From: Pseudocercospora fijiensis CIRAD86
Lineage: Eukaryota; Ascomycota; Dothideomycetes; Mycosphaerellales; Mycosphaerellaceae
DNA: 64,000 nt
Assembly: GCF_000340215.1 (NCBI RefSeq)
Contig: NW_006921537.1
Coordinates: 1,949,011-2,013,010 of the forward strand
Direction of reading: 5' to 3'
Position numbers and translations under genes: made by a program. Below are positions 11,595-23,323 of the stretch, one piece after another. The notes below the pieces were generated by a model. That model was not told the DNA's origin and made no database searches. It was given only the letters and a program-made list of their open reading frames with translations. Each line of letters starts with the position of its first letter. The first letter of the stretch is position 1.

Positions 11595-12690
11595 GTGAAA
11601 GCAGGTCCTTCTCGTTTGGGAATCGCCCGCGAACCTGCCGAGTCAAGATTTCCGCAATGCCGCACGCGAGATACAACGGCAAAGGATACAAAGAATCACG
11701 GTATGCAGGAAGAAGGATTTGATGATGGGATCGAGGGAGGCGTGAAGGAAGATTGTCGAGGTGGAGTCATTTTGCCGGTACGATGGAATTGCCGCGAAGA
11801 TGTTTATGAGCGTGTATGATTTTCTTTTGGGAAATTTTGTGAAAGAAGGACCGGCAAGGGTGACAGGAGAACGCTGCATGATCGACAGAAATGCCACACC
11901 AATCTCCAGGTTATGCCTGCACGGTACGTTTTGGAGCTGGCTAATAACTAACGGCCTGAACCACGAGACATGTGCACAGCAGTGGTCGAGCCGGCGACTG
12001 GAGTTCAAAGATTGGTTTCTTGGCATTTTGAGATATTAAGTATCGTCAACTTGCACCGTGGCACGAAGGCGTTGCCGCGTTGGCATGGAATTACCCTCGA
12101 GCGTACGTACCCTGGTGCGGATCAGACCTGTCATCCGAACTATCGCATTGACTCGAGCCGGCAAGGGAATAATGATCAACAACAGTTCTGGTGATGAGCG
12201 AGCTTGACTCGTTTCATTGTCGAAGCTACAAAACAGACTGCACACAAAATTCGTGTCGCCATAAAGACATATCTTTCAATGCACAAACAACACAAAACAA
12301 AACATTCTTCCTGCATTCCGTCTTCCACCGTCACTGATCATGACACCCCGTTTTTCCTGACTTCCTTCTGTCGCTCGCGCGCCAACAACACCTTGCCAAG
12401 CTCACAATATGCCCCAATCCTCAAACCCCCTCCAATCCTTTTCGTAGTGCCATTAACATTCCGCCCGTGAGGACCTAAGAGTCTTTTGACAACGCCGTGT
12501 CTCTTTCATTTCGTCAAGTAAAACATTCGTTCGACAGTGGCAGTCTGTACAGTTGAATGTGTTACCGTTGCTCCGTATGCCATGCAAGTGTAACCCCCAG
12601 AGCGAACCCGGCTCTGTCCATGCTATTCGTGGTATCGTTGCCAGTCATCAAACAAAGGAAACATGTGGTAGAGGTTGTGTTGCCGAAACA
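11595..12690. other. Intergenic region
   Basis: Normal (non-RIP) composition returns sharply at the hAT border. Several short frames exist but none shows conserved-looking sequence or a good intron structure. The right part is the 3' flank of the minus-strand gene ending at 12,691. Confidence 0.5.
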
Positions 12691-14148
12691 CTATACTTCG
12701 TTGCTCGCTCGCTTTCCATTCTTCTGGCGAGCTTCGTAATCTGCCCGCAGTTGTCGCATCTGGTTAACATCGTATGCCGGCGCATCCGAGCCTTGACGGC
12801 TGGCGAGGCTGGATGAGGATGCCTTGCGGTCACCAAGAGAGCCCAGACTGCGCATCTTCCGCAGGATCTTGGGCTTGTCGGCAGGCAGACTTTGAGGGAA
12901 GTCATCGTCATGGTCAATGATCTCGGTGACGTCGGTTCTGCTACGGCCGATGGTCTTGAGGCCTCTCGCAAGCTTCTCCAGTGCAGTGCCGTGTCGTGCA
13001 CCGCTGGGTGTCTTAGGTCGGTTCCACTCGATGGGTGATGCAGGCTCCTTCTCGGATCTACCAGTCGATGGGCGTCGTTCGGAACTGGCATTACTATTGA
13101 AGCTGATTCCCGAATCGGCTTTGCGTGTGTGACGCGATGACCCAGAGTTGCCGTTCTTGCGAGGCGACAACACGTCTTCGATGTCAAAGATGTGCTCGCA
13201 TTCCTTCAACATGCTGTTGGCGGCTTGTAGGTACATGGTAAGATTTCGCACAACTGCTGACCAGCCATTGACGTCGGTTGGTGCCTTGCCCTGTTGCATG
13301 AGGTTGTTCAGGATGCGCGGGCCATTCTTCTCAACAGCTTGGATGTATTTGAAGAAGCCATCGCGTTGCTCCTTAAGCACGGTAGGCGTGAGTCGGCTTG
13401 TCGGTTGCGCTTGCTCGGTGATGCCGGCTGGTGGATAAAGAGTGTTGAGCATGGCGACACAGTTGTGCTTGTGGAAGGGGAGTAAGGAGAGCTCGTTGAC
13501 CAGGATCCAGCGTCGTAGGCCCACGTAGATTTGCGTGTAGAGGGCATCGATCTTGCGCTCCTTTTCTTCAATCGTCTTCACCCACTGAAGCACGCCAGGA
13601 TATCGTTCCGACAACGCCAAGGCATCCTGGTCGAGGGCGTCGCGGTTGATGTCCAGCCGGCTGAAGGCCGCTGCAACTTCCTTCCGGCGCCGAGTTTCCA
13701 GGTCCTTGAGGTAGTCCAATCCAGTGAGGGCCTGCGGAAAGTCGACATCGGTGAGATGGGGAGGAAAGCAATTCTGAAGAAACGAGGTGATGAAGGAGGG
13801 TGGTAGGGTTGAAGGTTGGTTGGGAAGTTGTGACAACTGAGTCATGAGGTTCTCTGTCAATGTCTGGCGGGAAGGGGTGTCCTGGAAAGAAGCTTGGGGT
13901 AGGTGTGGTGAGCTGGCATTGCTCGAGGTGGGAGTGGCAAATGCGTTCGAATTTCGAGGGCCGCAGTTGAGAGTGTACATGGTGCGTAGCGGGATTTCAT
14001 AGCTGCCGGGATAGGTGAGAATGTGGTCCAGTATCATGTGGTAGGAGGAGGAAGAGGCGTTGGAGGAGACGACGGAGCCGGATGAGCGAGAGTGTTGATG
14101 ATGGGCAGGCATAATGGAAGTTCCGAGCGAGCGGCGGCGACGTGTCAT
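12691..14148 (-). CDS. Conserved fungal protein of unknown function
   Basis: A single-exon frame of 485 residues from the ATG at 14,148; a second in-frame ATG at 14,112 is also possible. The earlier open frame upstream has no ATG. The N-terminus is Ser-rich and disordered, followed by a conserved-looking block starting near a Tyr-Pro-Gly-Ser-Tyr-Glu-Ile-Pro motif and the sequence MYTLNC. The centre is helical with paired Trp and Leu-rich helices, including FPQALTGLDYLKDLETRRR. The C-terminal third is Ser/Arg/Lys-rich and low complexity. I have a memory of similar uncharacterised ascomycete proteins but no function. No signal peptide or membrane segment is visible. Placement on the edge of the gene block gives no pathway clue. 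Confidence 0.8.
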   Translation of the reverse strand: MTRRRRSLGTSIMPAHHQHSRSSGSVVSSNASSSSYHMILDHILTYPGSYEIPLRTMYTLNCGPRNSNAFATPTSSNASSPHLPQASFQDTPSRQTLTENLMTQLSQLPNQPSTLPPSFITSFLQNCFPPHLTDVDFPQALTGLDYLKDLETRRRKEVAAAFSRLDINRDALDQDALALSERYPGVLQWVKTIEEKERKIDALYTQIYVGLRRWILVNELSLLPFHKHNCVAMLNTLYPPAGITEQAQPTSRLTPTVLKEQRDGFFKYIQAVEKNGPRILNNLMQQGKAPTDVNGWSAVVRNLTMYLQAANSMLKECEHIFDIEDVLSPRKNGNSGSSRHTRKADSGISFNSNASSERRPSTGRSEKEPASPIEWNRPKTPSGARHGTALEKLARGLKTIGRSRTDVTEIIDHDDDFPQSLPADKPKILRKMRSLGSLGDRKASSSSLASRQGSDAPAYDVNQMRQLRADYEARQKNGKRASNEV

Positions 14149-14387
14149 GCAATAGCAGAGGGCAATATGCGTCGAGAGTGGCGAGGCCAGTGTTGCGAAG
14201 ATTGACGATGGCAGGAGGAGGCAATTGATCAATGTTTTTCGCGGAGCCCCACGTCCCGCTGTCAGCACTCGACGCGGCTGTGGGTAGGGTGTGTGGGTAT
14301 GCAGGTGATGCAGGGCCGCTGCAATCGCTGAGACGATCCGTGGCTGCGAGATTGCTGATCCGGAGGACGCGTGCGTTGGTGAAGAAG

Positions 14388-14425
14388 TCAGGGCGAGGGC
14401 GAGGGCGAGGGCGAGGACGAGGGCG
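14388..14425. repeat. GGGCGA hexanucleotide microsatellite
   Basis: About six tandem copies of GGGCGA, one altered to GGACGA, upstream of the unknown-function gene. Confidence 0.8.
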
Positions 14426-14547
14426 AGGCTTGGGGTGCGGGAGTGTTCTGTCTATGAGATCCTGTCTGGGACGTTGGGTTGCTGTGTGTTGTGTTTGCCC
14501 TGGAGAACCGTGAACTTTCGAGACGCGCCTTGGCCTTGCCAGACGGC

Positions 14548-14578
14548 CTGTGCCTGCCAGTGCCAGTGCCAGTGCCAA
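14548..14578. repeat. TGCCAG hexanucleotide microsatellite
   Basis: About five tandem TGCCAG units in the same upstream region. Confidence 0.7.
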
Positions 14579-16355
14579 CGCCCGCGCCGCCCGCGCCTGC
14601 TTAGCGCGTTGCTCCACACCACACACACCACACCGTCCAGGTTTCGGCAGAATAATTCTTCAGCGTCCCCAACAGCGCGGTATGGTGGCAGGATAGATGG
14701 CGACGAACACTCCGCCAGGGCCCCGCCGGCAACATGCACACATCCTCCGTCGGCAAAGCTCGCTCGCTGCCTCCGCGCCGCCGCGCGACATCTCCATCAC
14801 CGTCTTCATGCACCATCTCACTTCTGACTAACGCGCGCTTCCGCCGGCATATGCAGCACCGCGGCCTATACCCATGTTGCTGGGCCGAAGCTACGCTACT
14901 TGTTGGAGAATTCTGGCCCTGACCAGCCCAGCCGTATTCGCCCGCCTCGCGCCCGCGCCCGCGCTTCCTGTCCCGCCTCCGTCCTGCCCGTCTCCTGCTG
15001 CAAGCCGTCGCTCAGAACGGCCTTCCGCCATGCAGCTGCTGCAGTAGGCCCATCGGCTGCACGTTGACGAAGCCCGATCGAATGCTTCGCTTGCAGAGTT
15101 TGCAGCACGTTTGCCTTCCAGCAGTGCGCCTCATCGAGTGACGATGCCGAAAAGCTGGACAACAGCAATCGCAGCGGGCCTGGTCAACCTGGACACCTCG
15201 ACCTTTCACACCAACAACCCAGAAGGAGACCTCCCCAATAATCTCCGCATCGCCAATCCTTCTCAACCTGACATCCATGGCATTTCTGCCGACAGTGCCC
15301 GATAATGAACGCCTCGAGCTTCCCGGATTGCGCGTGCCATCAATAATAATCAAATGTCAATGACAGCTACCTAGCCTTCGACCCCTCTAGACCTAGTCCG
15401 TGCGAGCTTTCTATGTACACCCGATCCGACAGACAAGACTCAGGCCCGACAGCGTTCGATCATACGCGCCAGACACGGGAAACTACTGGTGGAGGAAACG
15501 CGTTACACTCAAACGAGACACTACAACAGCTAGCCTTGGGACTACTTGCCAGCACGACATCACAGCCCGTCCTGCCTACCATGTGACCGAGGTAGTGCGA
15601 ACAAGAGTTGCCATTGTCACAATTGTGATGCCTGCCGACGAAAGGCAGAGCGTCGTCGAGTCGGCTGTCCGACGCTCCGTCATATCATATGTCTGAGCCT
15701 ACTCTGAGCCTCTCTGCCCTCTCTGCACTCCTATTGCTCGCGTGTTTCGCCGTTGGCTGGGCCTCTTCCTGAAGCCCACCAGCCCACTTGCCACTTTCGT
15801 TCATCGCGTCCTCCCGCCGCCCACCCCAAAATAACAACTGCGAACGGCATGATGATGATTGACAGCATCCAGTACTCGGCAAAAACAGGATGAAACCTGT
15901 TTTACACGCCCAACAACTGGGTAAGCAAATTTGGCAGCCCATCGGCTGTTCCTACTGCTTCTCAGAAAAGATCCTACAAGGAGCCTTCTCGCATGTGATT
16001 GAGAGACCCGGTCTGTGGGAAGCTACAAACGAGATCTGCGGCCTACCAGCTCGCAGGTTCCGCATCCCTTGGCTCCCCGGCCCGGAATGCTGGATGAACA
16101 CCTTCCTAAAAGCCGACAAGATCTTCAATGTGATGGAAGTGCCACTCAACATAAAAATACCTTATAGCGTGTGCTTCTCGTCCATCGCCTGTGACCAACG
16201 TGTCTGCTCACGTTGGTGGATCTCCAGCTTCATTCACAGCGCAAGCTTTGCAGTTGGAAGACGCTACCTCGAGTAGAGGTCCGGAGGAAAGATGAGACAA
16301 GTCTCCCGCAGATCTTGGTGCAGCTCGAACAGAGATTGCAGAGGTTGCAATTGCT

Positions 16356-18181
16356 TCAAACGCTCCCTGCCTTCACAAACGCTACATACACACCCTTGGC
16401 AGGTTGCAATACCTGGAAAGAAAGAACTGGATGTCAGCCACTGCCTTGAATCGGGTCCTCTGTTGTCAGAGTAACTTACGATATCGGTCTTGGTTCCTGG
16501 GTACTCGTCCATTCTGCACTCCACTCTCTCAAACGTTTGAAGAATTCTGGTCACCGTATACGCCAATTCGGTAAGGGCAAACTGCTGGCCGATGCATATT
16601 CTTGGTCCTCCATTGAATGGAATATGAGTCCACGACTTCGGAGTCCAGTGGTCCCATCTCTCGGGCGCAAACTTCAAATAGTGCGGGAACTTGTCCGATT
16701 CTGGAGGGTAAATGTCTGCTCGGCGCTGCATCACGAAAGTGCTGTATCCGATCGGGGTATCCTTTGCTATGCCCACAGGCTCCATACCATCTGGACCTCC
16801 ACCGTGCGGCAGCGTCGTATCCTCGAGTGCAACTCGCACGTTGTATGGTACGACCGGATAGAGGCGGAGTGTCTCGTTCAGTGTGTGTTGCAGGTAACGC
16901 ATGGACTTCAAGTCGTCATACGTAGGCTCCCGATGCAAACCGACATGGCTGACAATCTCTTGGCGTAGCTTTTTCACAATCTCTGGTTTGAGCGACAGTT
17001 CATAGAACAGCCACGAAAGTGTCACCGCGGTGGTGTCACGGCCAGCCAAAAGCACCGCCACGAGCTGATCTCGCAGCACCTGACGGTCTCTCGTATACGT
17101 GGCGATAGCGTGCAGGAACGTGTAACCTTCATCCGACTTGGTCTTCTTCTCCAGCTCCTCTTTCGGCAGCTGCAGAGCTTGGTCAATGTATCGATCAGTG
17201 AATTTATTCATCACACTCAACGCCTCGTGAAACTTCTTCTTCGGATAAAGCGAGGCTAGTGGACCCGATCGAGCGATAATGGCCTGGACTCCTTGCACCT
17301 CCGCAAACGCCTGGGCGAACTCGGCTTCTCCGTTCAGCAGGCTCCCGACGCTGGTGCCAAACAAGAAATCCGTGGCGGCATCCAGTGTGAAACGATACAT
17401 GAAGTCGTCGAGCCTGACTGTCGCACCGTTATGGCTTCCCGCCATCAGTGGCAATAGAATCTGCACATGATGCTCAAACTTCTGCAAATCCGACACCCGA
17501 TCCTTGATAAACTGCGGCCGAAGCAGCTGTCGCGAGTTATGCCATAACTCTTTATCCGTCGTGAAAATGCCTGCCAAATCATCAGTATCACAAATTCAAC
17601 GACGACAACGATTGATATCACATACTCAACCCCAAGAAATCCTTCCACTCCTTCCGAAACTGCGGCCCCTTGCCATAATCACTAAACTGCGTCGCCAAAA
17701 TCGCCTTAATATTCTCCTCGTCAGCCGTAAACACTAACCTCCCTCCCAGCGTTAGAGCTTCAACCGTATACGGCCGGTTCGGGTTTCCCTTCTTGAAAAG
17801 GTTCCACCAGAACTCATGATTGCGATGTTGAGAGAAGTAATACAGCGCTTGAAACATGACCCCCAAATTAAATGGATACGGCGTGCGGACGCTGGGAGCG
17901 CGCTTTCCGAGCCTTCGGATCCGCGACTCTTGGTCGAGATGGTGGATGACTTTTTTGAGGTAGACAATTGTGAGGAGCAGCAGCAAGGCGTAGCATAGCT
18001 TCTCTGGGATGAGATTTCGTAGTTGGTATGTGCAGTATGTGATTGATGAGTAGAGGAGGGTGAGCCAGCCCAATCGGTCCAAGATGTGGAGGATCATGGC
18101 GTCGGGTTCGGGAGGGGGACGTTTGGGATCGTAGTGGTCGGTGACGGAGAAGTGGATGCCTCGAAACGCGACTTCGTCCAT
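16356..18181 (-). CDS. Cytochrome P450, CYP52-like (fatty acid/alkane hydroxylase type)
   Basis: Three exons on the minus strand, 18,181-17,626, 17,570-16,480 and 16,412-16,356, give 567 residues. The introns are GTATGT..CAG (55 nt) and GTAAGT..CCAG (67 nt); splicing replaces the unlikely tail of the second frame with a normal P450 ending, VLQPAKGVYVAFVKAGSV. A hydrophobic anchor lies at about residues 50-75. Motifs: I-helix AGRDTT at about 361-366, ExxR (ETLR) at about 418-421, PERW at about 488-491, and heme loop FNGGPRICIG at about 504-513 with the axial Cys. An FTTDxxLWxxSRxxLRPQF block after the first intron is characteristic of CYP52-related families, ER-bound enzymes that hydroxylate alkanes or fatty acids. 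Substrate is not deducible. The redox partner would be NADPH-P450 reductase. Confidence 0.92.
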
Positions 18182-20061
18182 GTTGATATATGATCTTCAA
18201 CTGACTAGCAATGTCCACGTCGTTCGCGTATATGCGAGTTTCGATATGGTGGATGATGGTGGCGTAGTAGTAGGGTTGCAAGTGTGTCTAGCTCCTCTCT
18301 TTAGCACATGAAGCTGCCCCTCGGCCGCGGCTTCCACGGTCCCTTGCAGAGCTTCGCGTGCACAAAGGAGCGATTTGACCAATCGTTGGAGCGAGACACC
18401 CTTGTTTGCATGTTATACGACGAGCTATTCGTGCTGGCGTGTGCTGTGCACGTGTTCGCGCCGACAGCTGACATGCATCTCATGTGCGTGATGTATACGA
18501 TTGCGATGCAGGTGCGGAAGAATTGTTATGCCGTCTGGAATTATCAATCAGGAAGTTCATCGGGTGTGTGGTGTGTGCCCGGATAGGTATTCTAGCTTCC
18601 ATGTTGCACCGGCTTCGGATTACCGGAACTGCTGAGGTTGTTTTGAGGAAATAAGAGCAGTTCCAAGGTGCAAGTCTACACGGAATTGCTTTAAAGTTGT
18701 CATGGTCCTGTATATAAAGTGTCGCGGCGCCCAGCGATGCCCGAGTTTCCGGGACGAGTGTGCAGGATTCTGTAGTAACCTGTTCCCATCACCACCGGAA
18801 CACCAGTACGGATTGACACCGGTGGTCACCAACGTCTACAGTACATGACGGAGGTATCGCTGTATCCTTCTGCTTCCCAGGTACCTCCGCTGGTGTTCGT
18901 TCGTGGGTGGTCCAGCTCTGACATGGGTTGGTGAGCATTTTCCAAAATAAATCATACAGCCAACGTACGCGGGGAGCGGAGCGGAGCGGAGCGGAGCGGA
19001 GGCGGCAGCGGAGGTTTCTCAGCCTTGGCAGTTGTGGGGGCCGAATCTGGTGCTCTCGTTCATTGTGCGTCCGTCGTCCATCGTCCATCTCGTAATAATA
19101 TGACCTGCGCCGCAAACACCTCAGGACGCACTACTTTCATCAAGATCAGAAACTACAGCTCGCAAACGCCTGTCGATTTGCCGTACAAAAACAAAGCGAA
19201 GCCGCGACGCGAAAAAAGGGACGAAACCATAGCCAAATCCTGTAGGAGTGCTGTGCCCGTGGTTATAATGAGAAGCAATCATGGTGCATGAGCAGGAACA
19301 ATTTGTGAGATTCGGCTATCCCCAAGGAAAGCTATGACACCACGCATGTCCAAATACTTCATGCATCTTGCAGACTTACCACACAGCCGTCTGGGTACGC
19401 TCGGCGGCAAAATATGAGAGTGCAATTGGTCTTGTCAAGCGGTCCATGTCAACCACCGACGGAATCTCAGGCAGCCGCTTCTGACAGACTGCTTCAAACG
19501 GAGCCACTCTCTGCGAATTCGACGGCACAGGTGTCTGAAGGTGACGGAGAGGGTGGCGGAGAGGGCGCCGTCGACCGCACGCGCTCCCATACTTCCTGCT
19601 CGAAAGCCAGGATGCTACCGCCCGATTATCATGTCTAGAAATGCCGCGCAAGTCTCAAGTTCGGGACCCGACAAGTGAATCGCGAAAAAAGTGGGTCCAG
19701 ATCAGCCAAGCCGTGCATGTGCAAACGATGGCAACAACCACATATTGGAAGATGCAGATTGAACTTGCGCTGTCCTCAAGGGTTTTAACGAGGAATTTCA
19801 TAGTCAAAATCTGTCGAGGTAGTAGCGAAGGACTACCGAATCAGCCAGAATCCTCTTGTCCTCGGGTTGTGACTCCTACCGCGAAGCCAACGTGGCTTCA
19901 ACTCGTGTGTATCACACAACGCCATACCACCACGACTTTTACACAAGGACTCAAAGAGCATCATCATCAGATACAAGAGCTACAACTCCGTCTCCAACAA
20001 ACGACGAGACTCGCCTCCACACCAGAACCACATCAACAAAATCTCGCAACGACAACCAAAA
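18182..20061. other. Intergenic region
   Basis: Contains the P450 promoter side and a pentanucleotide microsatellite. Several frames overlap here (for example one starting at 19,641) but codon use and composition look non-coding, so none is called. Confidence 0.4.
18972..19002. repeat. GGAGC pentanucleotide microsatellite
   Basis: Five to six tandem GGAGC units followed by GGCGGCAGCGG, in non-coding DNA. Confidence 0.8.
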
Positions 20062-20367
20062 ATGCCTTGCCACGTCCGCTCCAAACAACCAAAAGCTACG
20101 GCCAAACTTGTCTCATTGGTAGGGGTTTTCGCCCTCCTCCTTGCGGTGGTCACAGCCTTCGAACCCGAAAATCACCTTCAAGCCACATTACCACTTTCCG
20201 TCGGCGGAGCTACATTAATCGTCCTACCGTTTTCGCAAAAATTTCAGACAGCGATGGATCCGGATTCACGATATCGTAGACCTCATGTTCCGACCAGTCG
20301 ACAGCAGAGGAGAGATGAGGAGAGTAGGGCTAGGAAGGAGATGTTGGCTGAGATTAAGACTTCGTGA
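20062..20367 (+). CDS. Possible small single-pass membrane protein
   Basis: A 101-residue frame with a good start context (AAAAATGCC). Residues 16-33 form a clear hydrophobic segment (LVSLVGVFALLLAVVTAF). The C-terminal third is strongly charged, Arg/Glu-rich. The basic N-terminus followed by one membrane helix would fit a small organellar or ER membrane protein. No family was recognised and there is no second line of evidence, so it may be a chance frame. Confidence 0.4.
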   Translation: MPCHVRSKQPKATAKLVSLVGVFALLLAVVTAFEPENHLQATLPLSVGGATLIVLPFSQKFQTAMDPDSRYRRPHVPTSRQQRRDEESRARKEMLAEIKTS

Positions 20368-20493
20368 AGTAAGCAAAGACGACGGTTCATGGTACAGTCG
20401 TGAGTGATCATCGGAGTGTTATGAGAGGGAGTCCGGCTGCTGTGTGGAGGATATGGCGCACTCCCAGCCACCCAGCCGTAATTAATCATCGCA

Positions 20494-20815
20494 TCAAATA
20501 ATCAATCGTTCACCATTCCCTCGCGCGCCCATATCTCTCATGTCCCTTCGATCAACGACTAGCGATTGTTCCTTCTTGCCGCATGCCTTGCAGATAACCC
20601 GAGACAGCGATGCAAGTGCGTCCTGTCTCGTTCGTTTCTCGCTTCCCTCTGCTAGCAAGATCCGTTCTCTCAGATCACCACAAATAAGCATGGCGTCGCA
20701 GAACAACTTTGGTGAAGACGAAGGCTGCGTTCGCTGATTCCTGTCAGCTGGTGATCCTTGGCAATGAGATATGTCTGAATCCCCAAGCTCTACTCGCGAA
20801 GGCCAGCGATATCTA
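20494..20815 (-). pseudogene. Third, decayed member of the tandem small-protein family
   Basis: Exon 1 relic at about 20,790-20,813 reads Asp-Ile-Ala-Gly-Leu-Arg-Glu-stop, where the intact paralogs have Leu-Arg-Glu-Gln-Ile-Leu; CAG has become TAG. After an intron-like gap, exon 2 restarts at 20,733 with Ala-Asn-Ala-Ala-Phe-Val-Phe-Thr-Lys, matching the paralogs. Roughly 25-30 codons are then missing and the frame changes before the conserved block AMLICGD. The C-terminus (Arg-Gly-Asn-Gly-Glu) still resembles the family ending. It is in tandem with, and on the same strand as, the two intact copies. Confidence 0.7.
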
Positions 20816-21030
20816 GTTTTGGAGACGAAAATGTTGTTTCCTGGATAGATCTTTTGAGTCTCGCGGTAATGATTGCAAGAAGTCAGCGCACGACGCACAG
20901 ACAGCTTCATATGCGAGAAGAGAGTGAGTCACTTCCATACTCATTTGAAAAAAAAAAGAAAAACTACAGCTCGATCTCGTAGTTATCATGACCTCCATCC
21001 GCATGATCTCGTCTCTTCTCAAATTCTCAC

Positions 21031-21472
21031 TCAATACCTCTTAGCCTCGTTCACAATCCCATTACCAGTGACCCTCATATCCTTCTCACGCCCGCCCAGG
21101 AGATCGACTTTCCTAGCAACAGCTTTACTCATCACATCAAGAAGTGACTCCAGCGCCGAGCTCGCGTCATGCGTCCAGCCACCAGCAGCGGCCATGGCGC
21201 GTTTGTCTGGGTTGCCACAAATGAGGACTGCACTGTAGGAGCCATCGGTTTTCTGTATGATTATGTCGAAATTCTGGGGCTGGTGTGGTATTCGGAGGCA
21301 CGGAACTCGGCAATTCTTGTAGTAGTGCTCGTTGCGAGCTTTGGTGAAGTAGAAGGCGGCGTTCGCTGTGGAATTGTCAAGCAAGTGACGATTATACCCT
21401 GATTTCGTTCGACTTACCCAGTATCTGCTCTCGAAGGCCTTGGATGTCGTTTGTGGTGTCAGAAGTCATCAT
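21031..21472 (-). CDS. Small conserved fungal protein, tandem paralog B
   Basis: Two exons (21,472-21,418 and 21,365-21,031) give 129 residues. The intron is 52 nt with GTAAGT and CCACAG ends and falls after Gln-Ile-Leu in phase 1. Two adjacent ATGs start the protein; the first is used here. Landmarks: an N-terminal Gly-Leu-Arg-Glu-Gln helix, then NAAFYFTK, a strand FDIIIQK, the hallmark SAVLICGNPDKR, and a helix rich in Leu/Val. The product is soluble, with no signal peptide. I cannot name the family or function. Paralog A lies 264 bp upstream on the same strand with the same intron position, and a decayed third copy lies downstream. Confidence 0.75.
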
Positions 21473-21735
21473 GGAATCGTAGTGAGGAATTTTTTGGCTG
21501 TTGGAAATTTGATGGTGAAAAGTGAATGGGAGGGAGTCTTGGAGTCTCGGGCTCAAAGCTCGGACTGCTTTCACATGTCACATGAAAGTGAGCATTAAGC
21601 TAATCTCGAATGACGCAACGCCACCCATCCAGCAGGCTCCGTCGCTTCATTCCTCAAGCCAGCTCAAGTGTAAGCCGTTCTCCAGACCGTCGTCTCACAG
21701 CGACGCACGTTCAGCCTGATTGCAACCGTCCCATA

Positions 21736-22160
21736 TCACATCAAATTCTCATTCACGACGCCGTCGGAAGTCCGCTGCAGATGTCTCTCATCGAACCTCA
21801 AAGATCGACCCTCCTTAGCGATCACTTTGCTCAATAGCTTCAAAAGCGCCTCGAGTGCAGCGCTCGTGGTCCATTGCGACCCTCCGGATGCTGCTAGAGT
21901 GCGCTTAGTTGGGTCGCCGCAGATGAGTATCGCCTTGTACGATGTCCACCCGTCTTTCTGGATGACGATGTCGAAGATCTCGTTGGGCTTGACGATGTTA
22001 GTCCGATACGTTCGGAGGTGCTCATCAACTACTCTGGTGAAGAGGTAGACGGCGTTAGCTGTGCGTTGTCAGCTTTTGTTCAGAAGCGCGTTTCGCGAAG
22101 CGGGTACTTGCATAGAATCTGCTCTCGCAAGCCAGCGAGGTCAGGATGCCATCCAGACAT
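21736..22160 (-). CDS. Small conserved fungal protein, tandem paralog A
   Basis: Two exons (22,160-22,112 and 22,058-21,736) give 123 residues that align end to end with paralog B: Gly-Leu-Arg-Glu-Gln-Ile-Leu, then NAVYLFTR, FDIVIQK, KAILICGDPTKR and a C-terminal Gly-Val-Val-Asn-Glu. The 53-nt intron interrupts the same codon position but begins with GCAAGT, a GC-AG donor, and ends CACAG. Alternative use of the nearby GTACCC would shift the frame, so GC-AG is the reading that preserves homology. No catalytic motif is evident; Lys-Ala-Ile-Leu-Ile-Cys-Gly-Asp is the most conserved piece. Function unknown. Confidence 0.75.
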
Positions 22161-22880
22161 TGTCGGTGGTTGGATTAGTGGTTGGTAGGAGGAATCGTCC
22201 TGTCGATACACAGTCATATTCTGATTGTGTCGTGTCAGTTGTAAGGAATGCAGTCGCAAGGTCGTTGAAGTTGATTGGTGCACAGATGGCGTTCACATGC
22301 AAATCCATCAATTTGCCGCATCAAATGAGCTTCGGATCAACCACATGACCTCGGAAGATGCTGCTCTCAACGAGCATGGAATCATTATATACCAACCAAG
22401 ATGTCATAATCTGGATCAAGGCCATCGCTTTCGGGGCCTGGGATATCCATTACTACCTCTTCAGCGGTCTCAAAAGTTCAGCTGGCTGTGTCGTGTCTTC
22501 TTTCTTAACGAGACAGACGGCAGACTCTCTTTAATCGGGTGTCGGTTGCTAAAGGGGCCGTTTGAGTACTCTCTGGTATTTGAAGCGAATGTCTGGCTTA
22601 GGTGCAATATAGGTGCAAATCATGAAGATGAAGTGCGCGCACATCAGCGTTAAAGCTATATAAGCCAAGTCCATTCGCATGCTCGAAGGAAGGCCACGCT
22701 TGTTACCAGAACTGTATTCAAGGGTGAACGAAGCTTATTTACAGTGTTGATTGCCCTCATCCTTGTCAGAGTGGCGCTGTGTTGCTACAGCGACCTAGGA
22801 CCATTCACCTGTCGAAAAGTGGGCCCCAGATCCAACACCGCATGCCCCCACGTCCTAAACAGGATGTTTGTTTACTTCTC
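22161..22880. other. Intergenic region up to the RIP border
   Basis: Normal composition, no convincing gene. The boundary to RIP-type sequence falls just after the TTTACTTCTCGGTATATAT stretch near 22,885. Confidence 0.4.
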
Positions 22881-23323
22881 GGTATATATATATATATCTT
22901 CCTATCGCGTTCTTCCTCTTTCTTATAATAACCTCGCTATCGCTATAAGTTCTATCCCTCCCGCTATTTACCGCTAATTTTAATATATAGGAGGATAGGG
23001 GATATATATCGCATAGACGCAGTATATATATTTCGCGTAGGGGTCCCTTTCCGGCAAATCTAACCTCGCTGTCGCCTCCCCCCCCCCTTTTTAGAATCCT
23101 ACTCTACCTCGGGGTAAAGAATAGTAGGGGCCCCCGCTAGCCGAGACTATCGGACGGCGGGGTCCCTCTATAGGGAGGTACGACTATAGGAAGGGGGGAC
23201 CCGTCCGTAAGGTATGCTCGAGGCGTAGGGGTACTATTCTACGCGAGATACTATCCCTTCTGCTAGAGGCTATTAGTATCTTTATTTTTTTAAAAACGTC
23301 GCGAATAAAGGTTGTCTAATAAA

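Larger units (their letters stand above)
14149..16355. other. Intergenic region with simple repeats
   Basis: About 2.2 kb between two minus-strand genes. It holds the 5' region of the unknown-function gene, with two hexamer microsatellites near 14,388-14,425 and 14,548-14,578. The rest has only short overlapping frames with no recognisable product. Confidence 0.5.

Noticed and set aside
13997..14626. 209-residue minus-strand frame
   Set aside because: No ATG at its start; it is kept open by hexamer microsatellites and overlaps the real gene in another frame.
19641..20279. 212-residue plus-strand frame
   Set aside because: Low-complexity Gln/Thr/His composition, no family likeness, overlaps a better small membrane-protein candidate.
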